Below, piece by piece: positions 44,096 through 51,892 of a DNA stretch of 64,000 nucleotides; the first letter of the stretch is position 1; each line of letters begins with the position of its first letter. The stretch is from contig NZ_JAFLRF010000007.1 of NCBI RefSeq assembly GCF_017315705.1, forward strand, positions 126,178 to 190,177, written 5' to 3'. This stretch comes from Trinickia mobilis. Its GTDB lineage: Bacteria; Pseudomonadota; Gammaproteobacteria; Burkholderiales; Burkholderiaceae. A program made the translations under genes and the position numbers. The notes under the pieces are model-generated. The model was not told where the DNA came from and made no database searches. It saw nothing but the letters and a program-made list of their open reading frames with translations.

Positions 44096-44665
44096 ATGAA
44101 CTCAGCCAGCCACGCAAAACACCATCTGATCGAGCGTTTCGGGCTGATCCCGCATCCCGAAGGCGGCCACTACCGCGAGACGCATCGCGATCCCGCGCGC
44201 GTCGCTCGGATCACGGGCACGAGCGACGGGGAGCGCAGCGGGGCGACCGATGCTTCGCGTTGTGCGTCGACCTGCATCTACTACATGCTCTGCGACGGCG
44301 CGTATTCGGCGTGGCACCGGATTCGCTCCGACGAGGTCTGGCATTTCTACGCCGGCGACCCGCTCGATGTGCACGTGCTCGATGCCGCCGGGCAGCTCGT
44401 CACGCACCGGCTCGGCAATGCGCTGGTTCGCGACGACGCGGTCTTTCAGGCCGTCGTGCCGGCCGGGTGCTGGTTTGCCGCGCAATGTCCCGCTCTCGCG
44501 GATCAGGCGGATCTGGCGGGTGCGGCCGGTTTCGCGCTCGTCGGCTGCACGGTTGCGCCCGGATTCGAGTTCAGCGAGTTCGAACTGGCCGACGCCGAGG
44601 CACTGGCCGCCGCGCATCCGAGCCACGCAGAACTGATCCGGCGCCTCGCGCCGCGCGCACCGTGA
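44096..44665 (+). CDS. Cupin protein (DUF985 / cupin_5 family)
   Basis: A 189-residue cupin with the DUF985 hallmarks: HHLIERFGLIPHPEGGHYRETHRD at the start, TCIYYMLCDGAYSAWHRIRSDEVWHFYAGDPLDVHVLD in the middle and GCTVAPGFEFSEFELAD near the end. His and Glu residues of the first cupin motif are in place, suggesting a small-molecule or metal site. The function of this family is not established. GAGGAGGGT before ATG 44096 sets the start. It is convergent with hpaR over a 304-base gap. Confidence 0.85.
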   Translation: MNSASHAKHHLIERFGLIPHPEGGHYRETHRDPARVARITGTSDGERSGATDASRCASTCIYYMLCDGAYSAWHRIRSDEVWHFYAGDPLDVHVLDAAGQLVTHRLGNALVRDDAVFQAVVPAGCWFAAQCPALADQADLAGAAGFALVGCTVAPGFEFSEFELADAEALAAAHPSHAELIRRLAPRAP

Positions 44666-44969
44666 CAATCTTGGATATCCAGCTCGTGACCAGTCCATTG
44701 CGAACGTAAGAGTCGCGAGCCGAAAATGCATCGGCCACCTCGGCCGATTCTCCCTTGAACGTACGTGCCAGGGCATTATTATGATTTTTGATAACGCCTA
44801 ACGAAAAATAGATAATTAAATTATGCATTAAAGTGATGCGGCTAGGGTGTTGCACACCCGGCGCAGACGAAGTTCCGCGTCGTATCTTGAACGCGGCCGA
44901 TATGGCGAGCTGCGGGGAATGTTCAGTTGCGTGCGGTACGGAGCCGCAGCAGGTGCGGCCCCGCGTGCG
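44666..44969. other. AT-rich non-coding gap between convergent genes
   Basis: 304 bases with no supported gene. About 60 bases at 44775-44835 are markedly AT-rich (GATAATTAAATTATGCATTAAAG), unlike everything around. An open frame on the reverse strand (44571-44855) lacks a ribosome site and overlaps the cupin gene, so it is not called. No terminator hairpin with a T run is visible. Confidence 0.5.
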
Positions 44970-45485
44970 TCAAGCGGGCGTTCGTGCCGCGCGGGCGCGT
45001 GGGCGGCGCTGCTCGGCGGCCGCAGCCGCAGTCGCTTCCTCGCCGTCGTTGCGCGGCAATACAGCAATCATGCGGTCGAGAAGCTGATACGTTTCATTGA
45101 GCGTGCTCGTGCCGAGGCGCGCTTCGAGAAGCTGGTATTGGGCGTCGACGCGCGGGCCGATCTGCGCGACCAGCTCCGTGCTCTTGGGCGTCAGCGTCAC
45201 GATGAGCTTGCGCTGGTCGGCGAGCGGGCGCATGCGCCGGATCAGGCCATCGCGCTCCATACGCTCCAGCACGCCGGTCAGGCTCGGGCTCAGGATGCAG
45301 CACAGCTTCGCGATCTGGCCCGCTTCGAGTTCGCGCGACGGCTGCGCGTCGAGCGTGCGGATGATGCGCCACTGCTGCTCGGTCAGCGAAAACTCGTTGA
45401 GGATCGGGCGGAACATGCCCATCAGCGTTTCGCGCGCCTGCAGAAGCAGCATCGCGAGATTGCGGTGGTCGAACTGGCGGGTCAT
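44970..45485 (-). CDS. hpaR: MarR-family repressor of homoprotocatechuate degradation HpaR
   Basis: A 171-residue MarR-type regulator. The sequence RETLMGMFRPILNEFSLTEQQWRIIRTLDAQPSRELEAGQIAKLCCILSPSLTGVLERMERDGLIRR is characteristic of HpaR, with the wing at PLADQRKLIVTLT. HpaR represses the meta-cleavage operon until 4-hydroxyphenylacetate or homoprotocatechuate is bound. A basic Arg/Ala-rich tail follows the domain. It is divergent from hpaG1 with an inverted repeat between them. Confidence 0.9.
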   Translation of the reverse strand: MTRQFDHRNLAMLLLQARETLMGMFRPILNEFSLTEQQWRIIRTLDAQPSRELEAGQIAKLCCILSPSLTGVLERMERDGLIRRMRPLADQRKLIVTLTPKSTELVAQIGPRVDAQYQLLEARLGTSTLNETYQLLDRMIAVLPRNDGEEATAAAAAEQRRPRARAARTPA

Positions 45486-45576
45486 GGCTTTGGACGGAAA
45501 GGCGATGGCGAAATCTTATCAGGGACGCCGCATGCCGCATACCGCAATCAACTATCGGCGGATTCGCTTGCCTATG

Positions 45577-45590
45577 ATTAACATATTAAT
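45577..45590. promoter_or_regulatory. Candidate HpaR operator
   Basis: ATTAACATATTAAT, perfect 5-bp arms with a 4-base spacer, in the AT-rich divergent region between hpaR (start 45485) and hpaG1 (start 45639). MarR-family operators are typically such short AT-rich palindromes. Confidence 0.55.
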
Positions 45591-45638
45591 TACTATGTTC
45601 CGGGAACCCATCCTGCCGACGAGCAAGGAGTCAAGCCG

Positions 45639-46457
45639 ATGAGACTTTCTGTGGTGACCGACAAGGCCGGGCGCACGGCGCGCGGCGAGGTCGAGTTGAA
45701 AAGCGTCTATGGGGCGCTCTTGAATTTCCGCAGCGCGTTGACCGCGCTGGGCGACGCGGTCAACGCGGCGCCGTACGGCAAGCCGCCGCAAGCGCCGATC
45801 CTCTATATCAAGCCCGCGAACACCTACGCGCACGACGGCGCTCTGGTCGCGGTGCCGGACGGCGTCGGCGAACTCGAAATCGGCGCGACGCTCGGCGTAG
45901 TGTTCGGCCGTCGCGCCACGCGCGTAACGGCCGCCGACGCGCTCGGCTACGTGCTCGGCTACACGGTCGTCAGCGACGTCGGCGTGCCGCATCCGAACTA
46001 TTACCGACCGGCCGTGCGCTTCAAGTGCCGCGACGGCTTCTGCCCGATCGGCCCGTCTGTGGTCGCGCGCGACGCGGTGCGCGATCCGGATCGTCTGTCG
46101 CTCACCGTGCGCGTAAACGGCGAAACCAGGCTGGAGACGAATACCGGCGACCTCGTGCGTCCTGTCGCGCAACTGATCGCAGACGTGACGTCGTTCATGT
46201 CGCTCGACGCCGGCGATGTGCTGCTGATCGGCGTGCCGGCCAATGTGCCGCGCGCTCGCACGGGCGACATGGTTGAGATCGCCATCGGCGAAGTGGGCAC
46301 GCTTACGCATACGCTCGTGACGGAGAAGATTGACGACCCCGACGCTCACTATCGTTCGCTGCCCCGCGAAGAAAGTCCCGCGCCTCGCAGGACGTCCCCC
46401 GCCCCGCAGGAAGTCCCTTTGGGGGATTGGGGGATTGGGGGAAGGGAGGCACGATGA
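45639..46457 (+). CDS. hpaG1: HpaG N-terminal-type subunit (homoprotocatechuate isomerase/decarboxylase), with repeat-encoded C-terminal tail
   Basis: A 272-residue fumarylacetoacetate-hydrolase-fold protein. Starting MRLSVVTDKAGRTARGEVELKSVYGALLNFR, it matches the N-terminal half of bifunctional HpaG, which acts after ring cleavage (OPET decarboxylase / HHDD isomerase). The conserved domain ends near GTLTHTLVTEKI (about residue 232). The last 41 residues (DDPDAHYRSLP to the stop) are encoded by the dispersed repeat, and the TGA overlaps the hpaG2 ATG. Homologues, as I recall them, end about where the repeat begins. AAGGAG precedes ATG 45639. First gene of the hpa operon. Confidence 0.87.
   Translation: MRLSVVTDKAGRTARGEVELKSVYGALLNFRSALTALGDAVNAAPYGKPPQAPILYIKPANTYAHDGALVAVPDGVGELEIGATLGVVFGRRATRVTAADALGYVLGYTVVSDVGVPHPNYYRPAVRFKCRDGFCPIGPSVVARDAVRDPDRLSLTVRVNGETRLETNTGDLVRPVAQLIADVTSFMSLDAGDVLLIGVPANVPRARTGDMVEIAIGEVGTLTHTLVTEKIDDPDAHYRSLPREESPAPRRTSPAPQEVPLGDWGIGGREAR
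46333..46453 (+). repeat. Composite repeat at the hpaG1-hpaG2 junction
   Basis: GACCCCGACGCTCACTATCG and following is a type I element (core 46338-46363); 46399-46426 is the inverted type II core (CCGCCCCGCAGGAAGTCCC, then TTTGGGGGA). The whole is read in frame with hpaG1 as its tail and ends with GGGAGG, the ribosome site of hpaG2. This copy joins both repeat types. Confidence 0.82.
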
Positions 46458-47218
46458 AAACGGCACGTGTGGCATTCAACGGCGCGGTGCACACCGCCAC
46501 GCCCGCGGGCGACGATCTGATCCGCCTCGACACCGGGCGCGTGCTCGCCGAGCGCGACGTGATCTGGCTGCCGCCCGTCGAGCCGCGCACGGCCTTCGCG
46601 CTCGGCCTGAACTATGCCGACCATGCGAAGGAACTCGCGTTCAAGGCGCCCGAAGAGCCGCTCATTTTCCTGAAAGGCCCGAACACGTTCGTCGGCCATC
46701 GCGCGCAGACAGTGCGCCCGGTCGACGCGACTTACATGCACTACGAGTGCGAACTCGCAGTGGTGATCGGCAAGACGGCTCGCCGCGTGTCGCGCGAAGA
46801 CGCCGACGAGTACGTCCGTGGCTACACCGTGGCGAACGATTACGCGATCCGCGACTACCTCGAAAACTACTACCGCCCGAACCTGCGCGTGAAGAACCGC
46901 GATACCTGCACGCCGCTCGGGCCGTGGCTAGTCGATCGCGACGACGTGCCGGACCCGATGAACCTCACGCTCTCCACGTTCGTCAACGGCGTCAAGACGC
47001 AGCAAGGCTCGACGCACGACATGATTTTCGACATTGCGTCGCTGATCGAAACCCTCAGCAGCTTCATGACGCTCTCGCCGGGCGACGTGATCCTGACGGG
47101 CACGCCGGAAGGGCTCGCCGATACGAAACCGGGCGACGAGGTCGTGACCGAGATCGAAGGTGTCGGCCGGCTCGTCAATTCGATCGTGAGTGAAACCGAT
47201 TACTACCGCGCGGGCTGA
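46454..47218 (+). CDS. hpaG2: HpaG C-terminal-type subunit (OPET decarboxylase / HHDD isomerase)
   Basis: A 254-residue FAH-fold protein corresponding to the other half of HpaG. Metal-binding acidic residues are in THYECELAVVIGK-like MHYECELAVVIGK, and the catalytic loop region NDYAIRDYLENYYRPNLRVKNRDTCTPLGPWL is conserved. With HpaG1 it decarboxylates and isomerises 5-oxopent-3-ene-1,2,5-tricarboxylate in the homoprotocatechuate route. ATG 46454 overlaps the hpaG1 stop by 4 bases; GGGAGG just upstream is part of the repeat. Confidence 0.9.
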   Translation: MKTARVAFNGAVHTATPAGDDLIRLDTGRVLAERDVIWLPPVEPRTAFALGLNYADHAKELAFKAPEEPLIFLKGPNTFVGHRAQTVRPVDATYMHYECELAVVIGKTARRVSREDADEYVRGYTVANDYAIRDYLENYYRPNLRVKNRDTCTPLGPWLVDRDDVPDPMNLTLSTFVNGVKTQQGSTHDMIFDIASLIETLSSFMTLSPGDVILTGTPEGLADTKPGDEVVTEIEGVGRLVNSIVSETDYYRAG

Positions 47219-47242
47219 CGGCGTCGGCGCAAGGAGCCAACG

Positions 47243-48706
47243 ATGACCATCAAACACTGGATCGACGGCAGGCAAGTCGAGAGCCGCGAGACCTTCATCA
47301 CCTACAACCCGGCGACCGGCGAGGAAATCACGGCGGTTGCGTCGGGCGGCGAGACCGAGATCGATCTCGCAGTGCGGGCCGCGAAAGAGGCGTTCCCGAA
47401 ATGGGCGAACACGCCCGCAAAGGAGCGCGCGAAGCGGATGCGCAAGCTCGCCGAGCTGATCGACCAGCACGTGCCGGAACTCGCCGCGCTCGAAACGCGG
47501 GATACGGGCCTGCCGATCTCGCAGACCAGGAAGCAGCTGATTCCGCGCGCGTCCGAGAACTTCAACTTCTTCGCCGAAGTGTGCGTGCAGATGAACGGCC
47601 GCACTTACCCGGTCGACGATCAGATGCTGAACTACACGCTATATCAGCCGGTCGGCGTGTGCGCGCTCGTGTCGCCGTGGAACGTGCCGTTCATGACGGC
47701 GACGTGGAAAACCGCGCCGTGCCTCGCGCTCGGCAATACGGCGGTGATGAAGATGTCGGAGCTGTCGCCGCTCACCGCGGATCAGCTCGGCATGCTGGCA
47801 TTGGAGGCGGGGATTCCGCCCGGCGTGTTCAACGTCGTGCAGGGCTACGGCGCGACGGCCGGCGATGCGCTCGTGCGTCACCCCGATGTGCGCGCCGTGT
47901 CGTTTACGGGCGGCACGGCCACCGGCAAGAAGATCATGGAAAGCGCGGGCCTCAAGAAGTATTCGATGGAGCTCGGCGGCAAGTCGCCGGTGCTGATCTT
48001 CGACGATGCGGATCTCGACCGCGCGCTCGATGCGTCGCTCTTCACGATCTTCTCGATCAACGGCGAGCGCTGCACGGCGGGTTCGCGCATCTTCATCCAA
48101 CGCTCGATCTACGACGAATTCGTGCTCAAGTTCGCGGAGCGTGCGAACCGCCTGATCGTCGGCGATCCGGCCGACGAGAGAACGAACCTCGGCGCGATGA
48201 TCACGCGCGCGCACTGGGAGAAGGTCACCGGCTACATCCGCCTCGGCGAACAGGAAGGCGCGAAGATCCTCGCGGGCGGCGCCGACAAGCCAGCCGGCCT
48301 GCCCGCCCATCTCAAGAACGGCAACTTCGTGCAGCCGACCGTGCTCGCCGGCGTCGACAACCGGATGCGCATCGCGCAGGAAGAGATCTTCGGGCCGGTC
48401 GCGTGCCTGATCCCGTTCGATAACGAAGACGATGGCCTGCGCCTCGCGAACGAGACGCAGTACGGGCTCTCGTCGTACATCTGGACGCAGGATGTCGGCA
48501 AGGTCCACCGCTTGGCGCGCGGCATCGAAGCGGGCATGGTGTTCGTCAACAGCCAGAACGTGCGCGACCTGCGCCAGCCGTTCGGCGGCGTGAAGGCGTC
48601 AGGCACCGGGCGCGAAGGCGGCGAATACAGCTTCGAAGTGTTCGCGGAAGTGAAGAACGTCTGCATCTCGATGGGCAGCCATCACATTCCGAAGTGGGGC
48701 GTTTGA
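47243..48706 (+). CDS. hpaE: 5-Carboxymethyl-2-hydroxymuconate semialdehyde dehydrogenase
   Basis: A 487-residue NAD-dependent aldehyde dehydrogenase. The cofactor motif is FTGGTATGKKIMESA, the catalytic Glu lies in KKYSMELGGKSPVLIFDDAD and the nucleophile Cys in INGERCTAGSRIF. It oxidises the ring-cleavage product CHMS to the dicarboxylate. The position between hpaG2 and hpaD matches known hpa operons. AAGGAG precedes ATG 47243, 24 bases after hpaG2. Confidence 0.92.
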   Translation: MTIKHWIDGRQVESRETFITYNPATGEEITAVASGGETEIDLAVRAAKEAFPKWANTPAKERAKRMRKLAELIDQHVPELAALETRDTGLPISQTRKQLIPRASENFNFFAEVCVQMNGRTYPVDDQMLNYTLYQPVGVCALVSPWNVPFMTATWKTAPCLALGNTAVMKMSELSPLTADQLGMLALEAGIPPGVFNVVQGYGATAGDALVRHPDVRAVSFTGGTATGKKIMESAGLKKYSMELGGKSPVLIFDDADLDRALDASLFTIFSINGERCTAGSRIFIQRSIYDEFVLKFAERANRLIVGDPADERTNLGAMITRAHWEKVTGYIRLGEQEGAKILAGGADKPAGLPAHLKNGNFVQPTVLAGVDNRMRIAQEEIFGPVACLIPFDNEDDGLRLANETQYGLSSYIWTQDVGKVHRLARGIEAGMVFVNSQNVRDLRQPFGGVKASGTGREGGEYSFEVFAEVKNVCISMGSHHIPKWGV

Positions 48707-48728
48707 CGGTTTCACCGGAGACAGAACG

Positions 48729-49577
48729 ATGGGTAAGCTTTCCATAGCCGCCAAGATCACGCACGTGCCTTCGATGTATCTGTCCGAGTTGCCAGGCCGG
48801 CACCACGGCTGCCGGCAGGCCGCGATCGACGGGCACAAGTTCATCGGCGAGCGATGCCGCGAGCTGGGCGTCGATACGATCGTCGTGTCCGACACGCACT
48901 GGCTCGTCAATGCCGGCTACCACGTGAACTGCAACTCGCGTTTCGCGGGCACGTACACGAGCAACGAGCTGCCGCACTTCATCAAGAACATGACGTACGC
49001 GTATCCGGGCAACCCGGAGCTCGGGCGCCTGATCGCGGCGACGGCGACCGGGCACGGCGTGTTCACGCGCGCTCACGAGATCGACAGCCTCGAGCTCGAA
49101 TACGGCACACTCGTGCCGATGCGCTACATGAACGGCGATCAGCACTTCAAGGTGGTCTCGATCGCGGGCTGGTGCGCGTGGCACCCGCTCGACGAGAGCC
49201 GGCGCTTCGGCGCGGCGCTGAAGGAGGCGATCGAGGCGAGCGATTCGAACGTGGCGTTTTTCGCGAGCGGGTCGCTGTCGCACCGCTTCAACGACAACAA
49301 CAGCCCGGAAGAAGCGATCCACATGATCAGCCGCGAGTTTTTCCGGCAAGTGGACGAGCGCGTCGTGGAGCTGTGGAAGAAGGGCGACTTCGCGACGTTC
49401 TGCAAGATGTTGCCGGAGTACAACCTGCATTGCTTCGGCGAAGGCGGCATGCACGATACGGCGATGCTGCTCGGCCTGCTCGGTTGGGATGCGTACGACA
49501 AGCCGGTCGAGATCGTCACCGGCTACTTCGCGAGTTCGGGCACCGGGCAGATCAACGCGATCTTTCCACTGCCTTGA
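48729..49577 (+). CDS. hpaD: 3,4-Dihydroxyphenylacetate 2,3-dioxygenase
   Basis: A 282-residue class III (LigB-type) extradiol dioxygenase that opens the homoprotocatechuate ring using non-heme Fe(II). The sequence KLSIAAKITHVPSMYLSELPGRHHGCRQAAIDGHK, IVVSDTHWLVNAGYHVN and NVAFFASGSLSHRFND is typical of HpaD and carries the His-rich and Glu residues of the iron site. Length equals the family norm. GGAGAC precedes ATG 48729, 22 bases after hpaE. Confidence 0.93.
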   Translation: MGKLSIAAKITHVPSMYLSELPGRHHGCRQAAIDGHKFIGERCRELGVDTIVVSDTHWLVNAGYHVNCNSRFAGTYTSNELPHFIKNMTYAYPGNPELGRLIAATATGHGVFTRAHEIDSLELEYGTLVPMRYMNGDQHFKVVSIAGWCAWHPLDESRRFGAALKEAIEASDSNVAFFASGSLSHRFNDNNSPEEAIHMISREFFRQVDERVVELWKKGDFATFCKMLPEYNLHCFGEGGMHDTAMLLGLLGWDAYDKPVEIVTGYFASSGTGQINAIFPLP

Positions 49578-49622
49578 ACACGCTCGGTCCCTTAAGCGCC
49601 ATTGAATAACAGGAGCCTCGCC

Positions 49623-50014
49623 ATGCCTCACATCATCGTCGAATACACCGACAACCTGGGCCCCGGCGCGCGCATCCCGGCGCTCTTGAAGACGATCAAC
49701 GACACGCTGATCGCGCAGGACGGCGCGTTTCCGATCGGCGGCATCCGCTCGCGCGCATTCGAGTTGCACGACTCCGCGTGGCCGATGGCGCAGAAGATGA
49801 CGCGTTCGTGCACATCACGCTGAAAATCGGCGCCGGCCGCAGCGACGCGGTGAAGAAGAAAACCTGCGACGCGCTGTTCGAAGCCGTCAAGGCGCACTTT
49901 GCCGATGTTTTTGCGAAGCGTTATCTGGCGCTGTCGATGGAGCTGATCGAGTTCGGCGAAAGCGGCACATACAAGCACAACAACATTCACGCGCGCTACC
50001 AGCGCGCCTCCTGA
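49623..50014 (+). pseudogene. hpaF: 5-Carboxymethyl-2-hydroxymuconate isomerase, frameshifted
   Basis: A 4-OT-related isomerase of about 130 residues. The first frame reads MPHIIVEYTDNLGPGARIP through GGIRSRAFELHDS, with the catalytic Pro2; the rest (RVADGAEDDAFVHITLKIGAGRSD to the stop at 50014) is one frame away. The total is one base short of 131 codons; the break is at 49773-49774, where GACTCCGCG should code D-Y-R, e.g. with one base missing after GACT. As read, the product stops at 49823. AGGAG precedes ATG 49623. It may be a true mutation, which would block the pathway, or a base-call error. Confidence 0.87.
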
Positions 50015-50068
50015 GCCGCCCTGAACGCCAGGTTCGGGCTTAAATCATCCATTGGGGAATCGCACATC

Positions 50069-50872
50069 ATGCTGAGCCAAGGCACGATCGAACTGCTGGC
50101 GCGAAAGCTCCACCAAGCCGAGCAGAATCGCGAGCAGATTCGGCAGATCTCGCTCGACCATCCGGACATCACGATCGACGACGCGTACGCGATCCAACGC
50201 GAGTGGGTCGCCTTGAAAATCGCCGAAGGGCGTGTCTTGAAGGGGCACAAGATCGGGCTGACGTCGAAGGCGATGCAGTACACGTCGCAGATCGACGAGC
50301 CGGATTTCGGCGCACTGCTCGACGACATGTTTTTTGCCGAAGGCGGCACGGTGCGCGTCGATCGCTTCATCGTGCCGCGCGTCGAAGTCGAACTCGCGTT
50401 CGTGCTCGGCAAGCGCTTGAAAGGCCCGAACTGCACGATCTTCGATGTCTACGACGCCGTCGATTACGTCACGCCCGCGCTCGAGATCATCGACGCGCGC
50501 AGCCATTCTATCGACCCGGAAACGAAGCGTCCGCGCAAGGTGTTCGACACGATCGCCGACAACGCCGCGAACGCAGGCGTCGTGCTCGGCGGCCGGCCCG
50601 TGCGGCCGCACGACGTCGACTTGCGCTGGGTCGCGGCGATCATGTCGCGCAATGGCGTCGTCGAGGAAACGGGCGTCGCGGCGGGGGTGCTCAATCATCC
50701 GGCGAACGGCGTGGCGTGGCTCGCGAACAAGCTCGCGCCGTTCGACGTCGCGCTGGAGCCGGGGCAGGTGATTCTCGGCGGCTCGTTTACGCGGCCATGC
50801 GCGGCGAGAAAGGGCGACACGTTCAATGTGGACTACGGCCCGCTCGGCACCATCAACTGTTATTTCGGTTAA
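50069..50872 (+). CDS. hpaH: 2-Oxo-hept-4-ene-1,7-dioate hydratase
   Basis: A 267-residue hydratase of the FAH-related family that hydrates the oxo-heptenedioate intermediate. The sequence [31 protein letters not shown] is highly conserved in HpaH, and [11 protein letters not shown] plus EIIDARSH supply the acidic metal-binding residues. GGGGAATCG precedes ATG 50069, 54 bases after hpaF. The next step, the aldolase HpaI, is not encoded after it in this window. Confidence 0.92.
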   Translation: MLSQGTIELLARKLHQAEQNREQIRQISLDHPDITIDDAYAIQREWVALKIAEGRVLKGHKIGLTSKAMQYTSQIDEPDFGALLDDMFFAEGGTVRVDRFIVPRVEVELAFVLGKRLKGPNCTIFDVYDAVDYVTPALEIIDARSHSIDPETKRPRKVFDTIADNAANAGVVLGGRPVRPHDVDLRWVAAIMSRNGVVEETGVAAGVLNHPANGVAWLANKLAPFDVALEPGQVILGGSFTRPCAARKGDTFNVDYGPLGTINCYFG

Positions 50873-50983
50873 GCCGTTCGTCACCGAGGCGCGCGACAGG
50901 CAGCGCCTCCGATGTTGAAGCGCCGAACCGACGAGGCAGGGCGCCCAGCAGACTCGACCTATCGATGCCGTGCAGCAGCCAAC

Positions 50984-51018
50984 CCGCCCGCCTTGGCCTT
51001 CGCTGGCCGGGCGGGCGG
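50984..51018. terminator. Hairpin between hpaH and the GntR gene
   Basis: CCGCCCGCC / GGCGGGCGG 9-bp outer stem with an inner GGCC/GGCC stem, placed just beyond the GntR stop and 112 bases after hpaH. No T run on either side; it could act as a bidirectional terminator. Confidence 0.5.
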
Positions 51019-51020
51019 AC

Positions 51021-51716
51021 TCACGACTCCGATCCCACCTGCATCACCGCATCCCGCTTATCGAGCAAGTGCTGCCGCAGAATTTCCGCGAGCCGCTTGC
51101 CGTCGCGCGCTTCGAGCGCCTTCAGCATTTCCTCGTGGTCGTGCACCGCGCTGTCCCACTTCTGCGCATGGAAGTTCGAACGAAAGCGCAGTGCCTGCAG
51201 CCGCCGGTTGATCGACACATACATCTGACGCAGTACCGAATTGCGCGCGGCTTCGTTGATCCGGTTGTGAATCTCGTGGTTGCGGCTGTAGTAGCCGGGC
51301 AGGTCGTTCTGCGTGCGGCATGCCAGCATCGCGTAATGCAGCGCCTTGATCTCCGCGAGTTCGGCCGGCGTGATGCGCTGGCACGCCAGCTCGCCTGAGA
51401 ACGCCTCCAGGCCGCTCATCACCTCGAAGGTCTCCCAGATTTCCGCATCGCTCATCTTCGAAACCGTCGCGCCGCGGTTCTGCGAGATCTCGATCAACCC
51501 TTCCGCCGCGAGCACCTTCAGCGCTTCGCGCAGCGGCGTGCGCGAAATGCCGAGCCGCTCGCACAGTTCGCGCTCATTGAGCTTCGTGCCCGGCGCGAGC
51601 ACGCCTTCGACGATGAATTCGCGCAGATGGTCGACCACGGTGTCGTGCAGGCGCTGCCGCTCGAGCTTCGGCAGGAGCCGCAGCGGAGCACTGGCTTCGG
51701 AGTTGGACGATTGCAT
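51021..51716 (-). CDS. GntR-family (FCD/FadR-type) regulator
   Basis: A 231-residue GntR regulator. The winged helix reads LHDTVVDHLREFIVEGVLAPGTKLNERELCERLGISRTPLREALKVLAAEGLIE; the FCD ligand domain has the metal-site histidines (SRNHEIHNRINEAA and HDHEEMLKALEARD). Such regulators sense small carboxylates. AGAGG precedes ATG 51716; an in-frame extension to 51860 would run into the operator region. It is divergent from the aminotransferase gene. Confidence 0.89.
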   Translation of the reverse strand: MQSSNSEASAPLRLLPKLERQRLHDTVVDHLREFIVEGVLAPGTKLNERELCERLGISRTPLREALKVLAAEGLIEISQNRGATVSKMSDAEIWETFEVMSGLEAFSGELACQRITPAELAEIKALHYAMLACRTQNDLPGYYSRNHEIHNRINEAARNSVLRQMYVSINRRLQALRFRSNFHAQKWDSAVHDHEEMLKALEARDGKRLAEILRQHLLDKRDAVMQVGSES

Positions 51717-51850
51717 GCAAAATCCTCTAGCAAAGGTTCCGTATATTTTACCGCAGGCCTCATTTTTCGCGCGAGAACCCGTGTCGGGAATACCCTTAGT
51801 CAATATCCGAAATTCTGCTTTCCTCGCGCCGATGTCACTGCTAAAGTATT

Positions 51851-51867
51851 TTGAATGCAAAATTCAA
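51851..51867. promoter_or_regulatory. Inverted repeat, candidate GntR operator
   Basis: Perfect TTGAAT-N5-ATTCAA, 26 bases before the aminotransferase start and 134 before the GntR start. Likely site for local control, inferred from position and symmetry. Confidence 0.55.
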
Positions 51868-51892
51868 TTGAGCTTCATGTGAGGAGAACAAG

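Noticed and set aside
44571-44855. A 94-codon reverse-strand ORF in the AT-rich gap
   Set aside because: It overlaps the cupin gene, has no ribosome site and turns Arg-rich where it enters coding DNA.
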